Assembly: GCA_019931105.1 (NCBI GenBank)
Contig: JAIOUW010000001.1
Location: forward strand, 310,001 to 374,000
Length of the DNA stretch: 64,000 nt
From: Flavobacteriaceae bacterium NBU2977
GTDB lineage: Bacteria > Bacteroidota > Bacteroidia > Flavobacteriales > Flavobacteriaceae
Direction: 5' to 3'
This document shows, one piece after another, positions 8,099 through 17,931 of the stretch. Position numbers and translations under genes: made by a program. Numbering within the stretch: the stretch's first letter is position 1; the number at the start of each line of letters is the position of its first letter. The notes under the pieces were generated by a model. The model searched no databases and was not told the DNA's origin. It saw only the letters and a program-made list of their open reading frames with translations.

Positions 8099-9874
8099 CT
8101 AAAAGTCGAATTTATAGGTAGCCCCGCCCAAAACCTGAAAACCCTGAACCGGATAATTTGCCCATCGCAGGTAATTATTATTAGCGATATTGGCCGCTTT
8201 GACAAAAATTGATAGTTGATCACTGAGGCGATGCCCGATATGGGCGTTCGCATCGAAATACCCATCAAGTGCTATCAAGGTAGCAGGAAATTCAGAAGGT
8301 TGAACGTTCTGGACCACTTGAGAAGAAAAATCTTCCCGTTCGCCTACGTAGAACAGGTTGGCGCCCATATACCACCGCTCGCCTATTTGATAATCCATAA
8401 AAAGGGAGCCGGTCAAATTTGGCAAGTTCCAAGCCGGATTTCCCGTCTCGGTACTATAGTCGTAGAATTCGGCATTGATTCCCAAGGTAAAATTTCGATT
8501 CACATCGACGTTCAATTCGCCAAAAATTCCCAAGGTTTTGACATCATCTCCCAGTGTGACCCCATCAATGGTGAAAACTTCAAAAGAATTACCGTGGTAA
8601 TATCCTTTTTCATCATTCCTGAAACTGTTTTGAGGATTCAACTTAAAGAGTGCCTTTCCGTTTTCAGCCGTGTAAGAACCTTTAATGTTATAACTCAAAT
8701 TCGGTAAAAGTTGTCCTCTCAAACCGGCATAGGCGTCATATTGTCTATCGGTCGGTGCAATTGTAAGTGTTGGAGAAACATAAGGATTCTCCTCAACGAA
8801 ATCATAATATGAATTCTGTTGCAACTCACCCTCGATACCGCCATATACTATGGCAAATTCATCCAAAAGGCGATATGAGGCCGTAACCACCGGATAGATA
8901 AAGAACCTACTATCACTATTTTCACTATCGAGGCCGTAAACGAAATTGACACCAAGGTTCAGCGACAAATCATCGCGTAACAAGGTCAAACTCGGATTGA
9001 CACCTACCTGTAAATGACTGTATTTTATACCCGCGGTATTCTCTGGATCGTTCAAGCTTGCATTCTCGAAAGCACCATTTACATAATCGACCTTGGCCTT
9101 GATGCCAAAAACTTCTTCCCCTACCGGAAATTCGAATCCCGTTTTGAAAATAGCGCGGTTCTCGCCCGACTTAACCGCATCCCAAAACCTTCGATACTTT
9201 AAAGAAGCATCGGTAAAATAAGCATCCTCGACATCAATATGCGCACCTGCCTCGCCCATATAGTAATTCTGACGTTCCTCGATACCGGCTACGGTAACAG
9301 GGTCGGTTCCCTCAGGAAGTCCGTACCAGTTATACAATTGATGTTTCAAACCTATATCGGCACCCCAACGAAAATCGCGGTCACGTTTGGCATACGAGGC
9401 ATCGAGCTTACTTTTCGAATAGATATTATCGAGCACGATTCCACTGATATCGGCGCGGGACGAATTATGGTCAAGCCCCAATGTAAAGCTTGATTCACGG
9501 TCAATGGTACGACTTGTATGGAATTTGGCCATAATATTCGCCGGATTGCCCCCTCCTGCCGAGGCATAGGAATTATACAATATAGGTGGCGGCGTCTTTT
9601 TGACAGCTGAGGCCTTCCCTTTTGCCGGCGTAAAAGTGGAAGCTACCGGAACCGAAAAGATACTATAGTCTATCTTTTTCTTCTGAAGCACGATGGAGTC
9701 GTTCAGATTCGGTATCGACTTGATCTTAAAGGCATCCGAGATCGTCGGGGTATAGGCTTTCGTAACGGTAACCGTTTCGGTTCCGATCTCATTTTCATCT
9801 TCATCATCTTGAGCTAGGGCCAACTGAAAGACTCCTAGAACTGCGAATAGCGTTATTTTGATGTATTTGTGCAT
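8099..9874 (-). CDS. Outer-membrane beta-barrel protein (TonB-receptor-like barrel without plug)
   Basis: 591 residues with a signal peptide (cleaved after ALAQ), an acidic start (DDEDENEIG), then a periplasmic segment with TETVTVTKAYTPTISDAFKIK, and a long run of alternating amphipathic strands ending in Phe (GGATYKFDF), the usual outer-membrane insertion signal. It resembles the barrel of TonB-dependent receptors, but no plug domain can be seen and the length is too short for a full receptor. It follows the TPR gene after only 24 bases, so the two are almost certainly one operon. The proteins may act together at the outer membrane; the substrate is unknown. Confidence 0.8.
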   Translation of the reverse strand: MHKYIKITLFAVLGVFQLALAQDDEDENEIGTETVTVTKAYTPTISDAFKIKSIPNLNDSIVLQKKKIDYSIFSVPVASTFTPAKGKASAVKKTPPPILYNSYASAGGGNPANIMAKFHTSRTIDRESSFTLGLDHNSSRADISGIVLDNIYSKSKLDASYAKRDRDFRWGADIGLKHQLYNWYGLPEGTDPVTVAGIEERQNYYMGEAGAHIDVEDAYFTDASLKYRRFWDAVKSGENRAIFKTGFEFPVGEEVFGIKAKVDYVNGAFENASLNDPENTAGIKYSHLQVGVNPSLTLLRDDLSLNLGVNFVYGLDSENSDSRFFIYPVVTASYRLLDEFAIVYGGIEGELQQNSYYDFVEENPYVSPTLTIAPTDRQYDAYAGLRGQLLPNLSYNIKGSYTAENGKALFKLNPQNSFRNDEKGYYHGNSFEVFTIDGVTLGDDVKTLGIFGELNVDVNRNFTLGINAEFYDYSTETGNPAWNLPNLTGSLFMDYQIGERWYMGANLFYVGEREDFSSQVVQNVQPSEFPATLIALDGYFDANAHIGHRLSDQLSIFVKAANIANNNYLRWANYPVQGFQVLGGATYKFDF

Positions 9875-9898
9875 AGGTGTTCTTTTTTCTCGCGTATT

Positions 9899-12800
9899 TT
9901 AATTTCCTCCCGGGTCAACTGAAGAATTGCGCTGCGCCTCTTTCGCCTTGATAATTGAAAGTTCGCCCCGTGCCTCGGCCACAATGTCGGCATATTGGCT
10001 AAAATTGGTGATTACATTATCCAAGATATAGGTTGCCTGATAGGCATCGTCAAGGGCATAAAAGTTTTTCGCCATAATGATCAAGCCCTTGCCCCCCCAT
10101 TCTTTGTAGGCCGAATAATCTTTTGCCAATTTTTGTACCGAGCTGTTCGAGGCTTCGTACTGTGACCCCTTATTTTTAAAATAAGCATCGTAATAAAGTG
10201 CTTCGGCGGCGGTCTCGCCCGAAGCAATCTGCAATACCTCGGCATACGCAGATTCGGCTTTCGATTCATTCCCGGTGGCGATCGCAGATCGGGCAATCAT
10301 GATCTTGGCATCACTTTTTATACGATTGTCGATACTCGGGGTTGCCAAAACTTTTTCGGCATACTCAAGTGTTCGGTCGTAATTCTTTTGTTGGTAATAG
10401 CCCTTCATAAGATTTGATTCGGCAAAGGTTCGGTTTTGTTGTATATCGGCGGTTGCCTCCAATCGCTCTAAATACGGCAAAGCTGAAGTGTAATCTTTAT
10501 TGCCTATGTATATTTCACACGTGCGGGTCAATGCCTGTTCGGTATATTCGTTCGCGCCCTTATCGGCAACGAACTTGTAATAAATCAGGGCTTTTTCCTT
10601 ATCGCCCTTGGCAAAGTACAATTGTGCCAAATTGAAGTTCGCCTTGACCGCATGTAACCCGTTGGGGAATTGCTTGATATAACTCTCAAAACCGCGAATG
10701 GCGGCCTCTTTTTGACCTTCCATATTTTTCTTCTCGGCCGATTCATACGTTGCATTGTCAAGCTCGGTATCCGTCACCTCGACGAAATCCAAATCACGTA
10801 CCCAGGCACCATATTCATCGACGCGGCCCATATCGACAGAGACCAGTTTGGCCGTGGCCACTGCCTGTACGGCTTCTTGTGTGTTCGGAAAATCGCGGAC
10901 CACCGTCTTGAACTTTGCCAAGGCCTGTTCGTTTCTGCTTGCGTTATAATGCACCAACCCTTGTCGCATAATGGCCTGGGCGACCAAAGGACTCGCCCTA
11001 TATTCAGCTATCAAGCGATCATAGGCCTGAAGCCCCCGATTTTCCTGACCTGAAGTTATGTATGAGTTGCCGAGCTCAAAAAGAGCGTCATCCTTTAAGG
11101 TAGAATTCGGATACTTTGATGTAAAGCTTTCCAATTCCTCGATTTTCGTATTGGCCCTATCGACAAAACCATAACTTAAAGCCTTATGGTAGGCGGCATA
11201 GTCCTTTTCAGGTCCGCTCAGGGCCAACGCCTTGTTATACGTTTCTATGGCCGGCCAATATTTGCTGGTCACGAAATAGCTGTCGCCCAACCGCAAATAG
11301 GCGTCGTATAATTTTTGGGTGTCAGACGGTGAAGTACTTGCAAAGTTTCCGAAATGCGAAATGGCCTGTCCGTAATTCTTCAACTTAAAATTGGTGTAGG
11401 CCAAATTGTACTCTAGATCCTTATATTCTTCCGTCGAACGCGCACTCGAACTTTGCTGAAACCTTTTGAAGCCGGCCAACGCCTCATCGAACCTGTTCAA
11501 CATATATTCCGATTCTGCCTTCCAATATGCAGCCCTTGCCTCGAACAAAGCATCGGCCGCACTGTTCAAAGACTTGGCAAAAGCATCTGCCGATCCTGAA
11601 TAATCGGTATCGATAAAAAGTTCGACACCCCTGTAAAAAGCCACTTTCTGATAAGTGGCCTTACTGGCGAAGTTTCTATTTTTTTCAAGCAATTCCATAG
11701 CGCCGGCGAAGTTCTTGGAAGTGATATACGAATCGACCAAAAGTTCTTGCATGGCCTGCGCGTTCGAATCGTTCGGATACTTATCGAGATAGTCTGAGAT
11801 TACCTGAGGCACCGGTTCGTAAGGGTTACCGATCTCGTAGCTGAGCCGGGCATAGTTCAAGCTTGCATCTTTTTGGATCTCGGCCGAGAAATCCATTTGA
11901 GAGGCATTTCGAAAAGCGTTCAAGGCTTCCTGTTTTTTGTCGAGTTTCAAATAGCATTCCGCCAAATGGTAATAGGCGTTTTGCGAAACACTGTTGGTTC
12001 CTCCAATAATCTTATTGAACTGTTGAGCGGCGTTTGCAAAATCACCTTGTTTATAATAACTATATCCCAAGAGATAATAGTCCGTATTGCTCCACCTGCC
12101 TTTTTTGCCCCTATATTGTTCCAAATAAGATATGGCGTTGTCGTATTGCTTCAAGTTGAAATAGCTCTCGCCAATGATCTTGTTGAGTTCTGACACCTCA
12201 TTGCGATCCGACTTGGGCAGTTGCTTTTTGGCCAGGGCGATGGCCTCTTCGAACCGGCCCAGCTTAAAGTTCATATCGGCTTGGTAATAGCTCAGTTTTT
12301 CATCAAGAATCTCGGGGTCGGTTATCTGGTCAAAACGTTGGTTCGCCGCCTCATAATCATCTTGTTGGTACGAAATATAGCCCAAATAATATTTTGCCTG
12401 TGACCCGTAGATGGGCGAATCGACAACCTTGTTCAGATAACGCTCGGCCTCTTTCGAATTTCTTGAGGAAAAAAGTGAATACCCATAATTGAAATTGAAC
12501 TTGTCCATTTCTTTTCGCGAAAGTGCCCCTTGATCCACTTTGTTGTACCATTTTAGGGCATATGGATATTTTCCGGTCTCAAAATAGTATTCGGCCACAT
12601 CGGCGAAGGCGGAATTTCGTTTTGTCGATGTCGGGTATTTTTCGACAAAATCTTCCATAAGATCATCGGCTCCCAATTGGTTCAGACGAACTGCGGCATT
12701 GGCCTCATAATAGGCGCTATTTGCTTTCGTTTCAAGGTTATCGGTGGTATTCTTTACCCTGCCGAAAATGGTCTGTGCCGCCTGGTACTGCTCATTATTG

Positions 12801-12922
12801 TACAGTGCCAGTGCATCTTGATAGTCTTTATCTTCGTGTGTGTAGATTTTGGTCTCTTGCGAAATGCCAAAAAAAACCATTCCCAGAAGCGGGAAAAGGC
12901 AAGCGGATATTTTTCTAAACAT
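9899..12922 (-). CDS. Large periplasmic tetratricopeptide-repeat protein
   Basis: 1007 residues with a signal peptide (FPLLGMVFFGISQ) and TPR units over nearly its whole length. Typical units include AKYYLGYISYQQDDYEAANQ, YYLLGYSYYKQGDFANAAQQ and NFNLAQLYFAKGDKEKALIY. The architecture resembles a long TPR solenoid like YbgF/BamD relatives, which serve as docking scaffolds. It is the first gene of the operon with the barrel protein and is divergent from ftsE. The TPR + barrel + FtsE arrangement is, to my knowledge, recurrent in Bacteroidota. No catalytic domain is visible. Confidence 0.85.
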   Translation of the reverse strand: MFRKISACLFPLLGMVFFGISQETKIYTHEDKDYQDALALYNNEQYQAAQTIFGRVKNTTDNLETKANSAYYEANAAVRLNQLGADDLMEDFVEKYPTSTKRNSAFADVAEYYFETGKYPYALKWYNKVDQGALSRKEMDKFNFNYGYSLFSSRNSKEAERYLNKVVDSPIYGSQAKYYLGYISYQQDDYEAANQRFDQITDPEILDEKLSYYQADMNFKLGRFEEAIALAKKQLPKSDRNEVSELNKIIGESYFNLKQYDNAISYLEQYRGKKGRWSNTDYYLLGYSYYKQGDFANAAQQFNKIIGGTNSVSQNAYYHLAECYLKLDKKQEALNAFRNASQMDFSAEIQKDASLNYARLSYEIGNPYEPVPQVISDYLDKYPNDSNAQAMQELLVDSYITSKNFAGAMELLEKNRNFASKATYQKVAFYRGVELFIDTDYSGSADAFAKSLNSAADALFEARAAYWKAESEYMLNRFDEALAGFKRFQQSSSARSTEEYKDLEYNLAYTNFKLKNYGQAISHFGNFASTSPSDTQKLYDAYLRLGDSYFVTSKYWPAIETYNKALALSGPEKDYAAYHKALSYGFVDRANTKIEELESFTSKYPNSTLKDDALFELGNSYITSGQENRGLQAYDRLIAEYRASPLVAQAIMRQGLVHYNASRNEQALAKFKTVVRDFPNTQEAVQAVATAKLVSVDMGRVDEYGAWVRDLDFVEVTDTELDNATYESAEKKNMEGQKEAAIRGFESYIKQFPNGLHAVKANFNLAQLYFAKGDKEKALIYYKFVADKGANEYTEQALTRTCEIYIGNKDYTSALPYLERLEATADIQQNRTFAESNLMKGYYQQKNYDRTLEYAEKVLATPSIDNRIKSDAKIMIARSAIATGNESKAESAYAEVLQIASGETAAEALYYDAYFKNKGSQYEASNSSVQKLAKDYSAYKEWGGKGLIIMAKNFYALDDAYQATYILDNVITNFSQYADIVAEARGELSIIKAKEAQRNSSVDPGGN

Positions 12923-13064
12923 AGCGTTCTAACTATTTTCTAGTCTGTATAACGTTAAAAACCGAATCAAAGTATGTGCCATTACCTTACAAACGTAAAA
13001 GATTTGGCAAGGTGAATAATCGATATCCGAGTTAACTTATTACTTTTATATCAACATTCATTCT

Positions 13065-13748
13065 ATGGGAGAAACGATTTTACAGTTACAGGATGTGTCC
13101 ATTTTTCAGAAGGAAAGCCTCGTTCTGAACAAAGTAGACCTTGAGATAAAGAAAGGGGAATTCGTCTACCTTATCGGCAAGACCGGAAGCGGCAAAAGTA
13201 GCTTTATGAAGACGCTCTATGGCGATCTGCCGTTGCGCAAGGGCGCGGGAAGCATTGTTGGTTTCGATTTGAAAACGCTAAGGGAAAAAGACATACCGTA
13301 CCTACGACGTAAATTGGGAATCGTTTTTCAAGATTTCAAGTTATTGCCGGATCGCAACATCAAGAATAATTTGCAGTTCGTACTGAAAGCGACGGGTTGG
13401 AAAGACCAAGCCAAAATGGACAAACAAATCGAAAACGTGTTGGACAAAGTGGGTATGAAGACCAAAGGCTTTAAATTTCCGCATGAGCTGTCAGGTGGCG
13501 AACAGCAACGGATCGCCATTGCGCGTGCCCTGCTCAATGACCCCGAACTGATCCTGGCCGACGAGCCGACCGGAAACCTGGATCCCCAGACCAGTGTGGA
13601 GGTCATGAAAGTCATGCAGGATATCAATAAATCGGGGCGTACCATTCTTATGGCCACACACGATTACGCGCTGATTTTAAAATACCCTTCGAAAACCTTG
13701 AAATGTGATGGCAATAAAGTATTTGAGGTCGTTCAAAGGGCGGTTTAG
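13065..13748 (+). CDS. ftsE: FtsE-type ABC transporter ATP-binding protein
   Basis: 227-residue ABC ATPase of the FtsE/LolD size class. It has Walker A GKTGSGKS at about residues 38-45, the Q-loop [11 protein letters not shown] (the LLPDR form is characteristic of FtsE), signature LSGGEQQR, Walker [13 protein letters not shown] and the H-loop His in ATHD. FtsE with FtsX controls cell-wall hydrolases at division. No ftsX lies next to it here, so the partner must be elsewhere. The gene stands alone and reads away from the TPR/barrel operon. Confidence 0.9.
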   Translation: MGETILQLQDVSIFQKESLVLNKVDLEIKKGEFVYLIGKTGSGKSSFMKTLYGDLPLRKGAGSIVGFDLKTLREKDIPYLRRKLGIVFQDFKLLPDRNIKNNLQFVLKATGWKDQAKMDKQIENVLDKVGMKTKGFKFPHELSGGEQQRIAIARALLNDPELILADEPTGNLDPQTSVEVMKVMQDINKSGRTILMATHDYALILKYPSKTLKCDGNKVFEVVQRAV

Positions 13749-13915
13749 ATGAACACCTAGATTTTTATTTTATAATTAATTGCAACCTTTCGCTTAGGGA
13801 GAATCAGTCCGTCTCCAACGAATATATTTGTGCCCAAAGCAGTAAACCCGATCAACACTTTGGCTTTGACAATGCCAATAACAGTAGTTCTAACCACTCG
13901 ACTAATCACAAACTT

Positions 13916-14539
13916 CTAGCATTTTCTTCCCACAAATCGAACTATCGACCCTTTTCCGTTATGGTACAGGCCTTCGTTCAAATCGATTTCTTTTTCGACC
14001 AGTTCGATAACCTCGTAATTCTCAAAATCGGATCTTAATTCTTCAACCGAAGCCAAGGTCGCCAAATCTTTGGGGCCGCCCACCTTTTCGTTTTTCGACC
14101 TGTATTTCAAGTGGTTTTTTCCAAAAGCTTCAAAAATGATGGTCCCTCCCTTGCGCAGATATTTATCGAGTGTCTTGTGGTATTGCGATTTAATATCGGC
14201 AGGAAAATGTGCATAAATAAGGGCGATCGCGTCAAACGGCCCGTCTTTGTACTCTAATAATGGTAGTTCGCCCACTTTATAATCAATGGCCACTTTGTTT
14301 TTTTCGGCAAGGTACATTGCCTTTTTCTTGCCTTCGACACTAATATCAAAGGCCGACACCGACCATCCCAGCATGGCCGCAAAAACGGCGTTGCGCCCCT
14401 CTCCTTCGGCAGGAAAAAGAATTGATCCCGGATTTAGCTTTTCCAATTGTTCTTTTAAATAGTTGTTCGGCGCTTCCCCAAAGGCAAATTCAGGATCCCT
14501 ATATCGTGCATTCCACTTTTCAAGCCATTTGTCTTTCAT
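13916..14539 (-). CDS. Class I SAM-dependent methyltransferase (TehB-like)
   Basis: A 207-residue Rossmann methyltransferase. It opens with [20 protein letters not shown] and [10 protein letters not shown], typical of a Bacteroidota TehB/thiopurine-methyltransferase-like group. Motif I is degenerate but placed correctly ([20 protein letters not shown]), with VSAFDIS as motif II and the post-motif [13 protein letters not shown]. The chosen start gives the compact N-terminus; an ATG 8 codons upstream (complement ends at 14563) is also possible. The substrate is unknown and no operon partner is evident. Confidence 0.82.
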   Translation of the reverse strand: MKDKWLEKWNARYRDPEFAFGEAPNNYLKEQLEKLNPGSILFPAEGEGRNAVFAAMLGWSVSAFDISVEGKKKAMYLAEKNKVAIDYKVGELPLLEYKDGPFDAIALIYAHFPADIKSQYHKTLDKYLRKGGTIIFEAFGKNHLKYRSKNEKVGGPKDLATLASVEELRSDFENYEVIELVEKEIDLNEGLYHNGKGSIVRFVGRKC

Positions 14540-14610
14540 ATCTTTTTTCTCTTTTACGAACATTAATTTCCGTTTTCACAATGCTTTTGTTTCCTGTCTA
14601 TTAATATGAT

Positions 14611-14934
14611 TCATCCAAAAGTATCATCTATTTTGAGCATTAATTGGGTTGCTTTGATCAAATCTTCCAATAGAACCAGGGTACGTTCGTTCATTTTCAG
14701 GCAAATATCCATCAACGGATTGGTATACCAGATCTTTTTACAAGCGTTCCCGCCACAGTCATCACAATAGCAGGGCTCGTGCGATTTTTGTACAATGCCC
14801 AACAAGTTTTGCAAGTCTTCCTCACACATAAAAATACCCATGGCATCAACCACCAATTGAACGCGACAATGAGGGTGTGGCGGGTTATCCAATAAGTAAG
14901 TCGATCCGTAGCCGTTTCTATATATCAAAGTCAT
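14611..14934 (-). CDS. Small Cys-rich conserved protein at the end of the iron-uptake operon
   Basis: 107 residues, no signal peptide. The central motif CYCDDCGGNACKK, plus another Cys in the preceding IFMCEEDL and His residues in NPPHPHCR, suggests a bound metal ion or Fe-S centre. It lies 13 bases behind the PepSY membrane protein on the same strand and is probably co-transcribed. A role in handling or sensing reduced iron inside the cell would fit the neighbours, but that is inference. I do not assign a named family. Confidence 0.7.
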   Translation of the reverse strand: MTLIYRNGYGSTYLLDNPPHPHCRVQLVVDAMGIFMCEEDLQNLLGIVQKSHEPCYCDDCGGNACKKIWYTNPLMDICLKMNERTLVLLEDLIKATQLMLKIDDTFG

Positions 14935-14947
14935 ATTATCGTATGCT

Positions 14948-16516
14948 TTATGTTTCGGCCAAGATTTTTTGTTTTTCGTTCTTGTTCAACATAACGACGA
15001 CCCAAAAGCCAACGAGGGACAAAACGATCCAAAAAACATCGATAAAGAAAATTTGCGAAAAACCGTTGGAATAGCTTTTCCAGAACCAATTGTTGGTGAC
15101 GAATCCATTTACGATTGGAATCAATAATCCTAAAATACTGCCCGACAGCAAAGTGTACATATTGGTAAAACCGTTATTGTTCTTGAGGATAAAAAAAATG
15201 GACAAAAGCAACCATCCTACAAAATAGGTACTGTAAATAAATGACTTGCCCGCTTCGGGCTGAAATACCTTGACCAAAATAAATTCCAGCGCTGTTATCG
15301 GATACATGCCCAGACAAATGGCCAAATAACAACGGACTACATTTCTGTTAAAACGTCTGCGTTTTTCAGGAAGGTGCTTTTTGTCGCGAGCCACCAACCA
15401 GATCATGATCCCGGATATAATCACAAAGCATGAAATCAGACCTAGAACGAACGAGACCACCCTTAGCGCCAAACCTGCGTAATCGCCCAAATGCAACCGA
15501 TAGAGCGTATTCTTTACCCCATTGAGATAACTAGCAGACTTTAATGGATTTTTTTGCTGTACTATGCTATCATTGGCAACATTATAGATTGTATACCCTG
15601 TGCCGTTGAACTTAGATCGATAATCCATATTTCCGCTGATGGAAACATGCATATTGACATCGCCATAATTAAAAATATGGGCTTCAGTCACTTTAAAACC
15701 GGGCCAATCTTTCTTGGTCTTTTGTATATAGGTGTTTACATCGATAGCCCCTTGTAAGGGTTCGTTTTCAAACTCAAAAATGGGGTGGTTGTACTCCAGA
15801 TCCTCATAAAGTTTGCTTTCATCACCATCGTACAAAGTGAAAACACTGGGTGCGACCAATAAGATCTTCAACAAAAAAAATGCCCCGGTAACGGCATAAA
15901 CGAATTGAAAGGGAAAACCGATGACACCCAAAGCCGTGTGGGCATCCGTCCAAAGGGTTTTTAGTTTCGCCCAAGGTCTAAAAAGGTAAAAGTTGGGTAT
16001 TATCTTTTTCCAATGCACTACAATACCCGTAAAAATGGCGAACAAAAAAAAGAACGCTACAAAACCCGATAGATAACGCCCATACGGATAGGGTATCTGA
16101 TCCAAAAAGTGCAATCGGTACAGAAACTCGCCAAGATTATACGATTCCTGATATGTAGAATGCGTACCATCGGCGGTATCATAATAAAAAAATGAACCTT
16201 TTTTGTCATTTTCCGTGGCCAGAGTGTCTTTTGAGCCTCCGAGGTTTACGTTTATTTTCCGCTCATTGAAGTAATGCGAAATTTCTACATCCCTACCGTG
16301 CAATTTGTATTCCTTGCCAATATTATCGAGCACCGAATCGATATCTTCCGGAATCTCATCCTGCACCGTTACGGTATGCCCTCTTTCCCAATTCGCGATC
16401 TCGTCCCTAAAAAAGGAAAACGAACCCGCAAAAAAAATGACGTATAACGCCACGCTGATTACAATACCACTGACAGTGTGCGTATGAAAGATAATATTGT
16501 ACGTTCGCTGTCCCAT
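14948..16516 (-). CDS. PepSY-associated TM helix protein (iron-uptake-related reductase type)
   Basis: 522 residues. It has several membrane helices: the first at IVISVALYVIFFAGSFSFF, a second after RYLSGFVAFFFLFAIFTGIVVHW, further ones around LGVIGFPFQFVYAVTGAFFL and VVSFVLGLISCFVIISGIMIWLV, and a terminal group. Large periplasmic PepSY-like segments lie between them. The HTHTVSG and WTDAHTALGV His residues sit at helix ends, as in the PepSY_TM family, where they may bind haem. Members are encoded with siderophore receptors and may reduce ferric-siderophores. Here it belongs to the operon that starts with the TonB receptor, which supports that role. Confidence 0.87.
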   Translation of the reverse strand: MGQRTYNIIFHTHTVSGIVISVALYVIFFAGSFSFFRDEIANWERGHTVTVQDEIPEDIDSVLDNIGKEYKLHGRDVEISHYFNERKINVNLGGSKDTLATENDKKGSFFYYDTADGTHSTYQESYNLGEFLYRLHFLDQIPYPYGRYLSGFVAFFFLFAIFTGIVVHWKKIIPNFYLFRPWAKLKTLWTDAHTALGVIGFPFQFVYAVTGAFFLLKILLVAPSVFTLYDGDESKLYEDLEYNHPIFEFENEPLQGAIDVNTYIQKTKKDWPGFKVTEAHIFNYGDVNMHVSISGNMDYRSKFNGTGYTIYNVANDSIVQQKNPLKSASYLNGVKNTLYRLHLGDYAGLALRVVSFVLGLISCFVIISGIMIWLVARDKKHLPEKRRRFNRNVVRCYLAICLGMYPITALEFILVKVFQPEAGKSFIYSTYFVGWLLLSIFFILKNNNGFTNMYTLLSGSILGLLIPIVNGFVTNNWFWKSYSNGFSQIFFIDVFWIVLSLVGFWVVVMLNKNEKQKILAET

Positions 16517-16519
16517 AGA

Positions 16520-16822
16520 TTATTGCAATGCCAAATCGGTATTATTACCGAAATAGACGATTATTCCCAAAAGCAAAGTGGCCAAGAGGTAAATACCCCA
16601 TATTCTCCATCCGTTTTTGGCCAAAAAGGCCAGAACCATAAGAACGGCCCAAAGTATGAACGAAGAATAGGTGCTAGTAATGACTACATTGATCCGGTCG
16701 AACCAACTTGCCAAGGCCAGATGTAATGCAACAGAGACCATATAGCCGCCCAATATGGCCGCCGATATCTTGGCAAAACGTTGCCAAGGAGATTTTGTAA
16801 GGTATTTAGGGTTAGCGGGCAT
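16520..16822 (-). CDS. Small membrane protein, DUF3649-like
   Basis: 100 residues from the chosen start MPANPKYLTKSPWQRFAKIS. Three hydrophobic segments are visible (ILGGYMVSVALHLALASW, SSFILWAVLMVLAFLA, GIYLLATLLLGIIVYFG). Size, topology and place next to a PepSY protein match the DUF3649 group of iron-uptake accessory proteins; the assignment rests on context and general pattern. The start overlaps the end of the upstream gene by 11 bases, and the stop lies 3 bases before the PepSY start codon, so translation is tightly coupled. Confidence 0.7.
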   Translation of the reverse strand: MPANPKYLTKSPWQRFAKISAAILGGYMVSVALHLALASWFDRINVVITSTYSSFILWAVLMVLAFLAKNGWRIWGIYLLATLLLGIIVYFGNNTDLALQ

Positions 16823-17099
16823 TTGTCTCTCTTTTAATGAATATGGGAAATACAAGTATTACCAAACTGGCTATGGTCATCAAGAGTACAAGTGCCGTAA
16901 AAATACCGGCTCCCATACCGTAGATCATTGCAGAAAATATTAGGGCCAGAAGGAGCAATACGATGCCCGTCACCTTTGAAAACTTGGGATGTTCATGTAA
17001 CCACAAATTTATCTGGGAACGACTTAATTCCACCCTTTTGGAAGTCCCGTACAGGCTATAAAATCCGAAAAAGACAAGCAACGTAATAGCAAAAATCAT
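16812..17099 (-). CDS. Small membrane protein, DUF3325-like
   Basis: 95 residues from MIFAITLLVFFGFYSLYGTS, with one N-terminal helix and two more at VTGIVLLLLALIFSAMIYG and GIFTALVLLMTIASLVILV. The pattern, a short helix, a polar stretch, then a double helix, is like DUF3325 proteins found beside DUF3649 and PepSY genes in iron operons. The upstream Met (6 codons earlier) gives a less hydrophobic start and was not chosen. It overlaps the next gene by 11 bases. Confidence 0.65.
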   Translation of the reverse strand: MIFAITLLVFFGFYSLYGTSKRVELSRSQINLWLHEHPKFSKVTGIVLLLLALIFSAMIYGMGAGIFTALVLLMTIASLVILVFPIFIKRETNAR

Positions 17100-17123
17100 A
17101 TTCCCTCGGTTTAACACAACATA

Positions 17124-17840
17124 TTAATCGATGCAGGTGGTTACACAATGCCATATAAATTCATAGTCCTTTCCCCTATAGGTTCCCGGCACTTCTTCTT
17201 TAATAGTGGTCTCAACGATATATTTTGTCTTCCACGGGAGTTTGAAAGAGACAAAGCCGTCTTCATCGGTTTCCAGGGTCTTCGACCATAAATCGGCAAC
17301 ATACACCTTGACTTCGTTTTTAGGTAACGGCTTATTCTGATACAAAATCTGAAGCTTTACCTCGCCTTCTGAAATTGGAACATGTTTTAGCGTTATCCCT
17401 TTTTCATTTTGCGCAATGGTTCCGTTACCGACTTCCCCAACCTGAAATTTGGCAACCGAATGGTAATGGGTCTTAAAAATGCCAAAGTCATATTGGGTGT
17501 AATCAAGTACGTCGATATTATCATTATCCAATAACACCGTATATGTTCCGTGCGATTTTGGCGTGAAATGGGCCACGTAATAATTTTCCTTGGGGACGAC
17601 CTTTAATTCGGTTCTTTTTCCGTCGACATCAAGCACCCAAAGCGTAAAATCGTTTACCAGTGGAAACGCGTCACCTATGACTTCCTCGATGACCCCATAG
17701 GTATATTCCCCATAATAGACCCGTATTTCCTGTACTTGGTCCAATTTTCCGTAGGGGGATGTCTCTATCCAGAGATAATGGGCAAAACCTTGAGCGGTAA
17801 TTGCCAGCATAAACAAAAGGGTAAATACTGTTTTTTTCAT
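17124..17840 (-). CDS. DUF4198 family periplasmic protein
   Basis: 238 residues with a signal peptide cleaved after GFAH or just before it (HYLWIETSPYG follows). DUF4198 proteins have a beta-sandwich fold, occur in metal-uptake loci (nickel, cobalt, iron), and often begin the mature chain with a His. The HYLWIE start, YYGEYTYG, FTPKSHGTYTVLLDN and the closing CVTTCID fit that group. The second half looks like a small carboxypeptidase-regulatory-like or Ig-like domain (LWSKTLETDEDGFVSFKLPW). It sits between the TonB receptor and the small membrane proteins and is likely part of the same transcript. Confidence 0.82.
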   Translation of the reverse strand: MKKTVFTLLFMLAITAQGFAHYLWIETSPYGKLDQVQEIRVYYGEYTYGVIEEVIGDAFPLVNDFTLWVLDVDGKRTELKVVPKENYYVAHFTPKSHGTYTVLLDNDNIDVLDYTQYDFGIFKTHYHSVAKFQVGEVGNGTIAQNEKGITLKHVPISEGEVKLQILYQNKPLPKNEVKVYVADLWSKTLETDEDGFVSFKLPWKTKYIVETTIKEEVPGTYRGKDYEFIWHCVTTCID

Positions 17841-17931
17841 TTCTATACTTTTTTGATTACAACAGTCCCCGGACCATAATGTCCAAGGACTGTTCTGAAA
17901 CTAACTCAAACTTAACTACTCAAACAAATCG

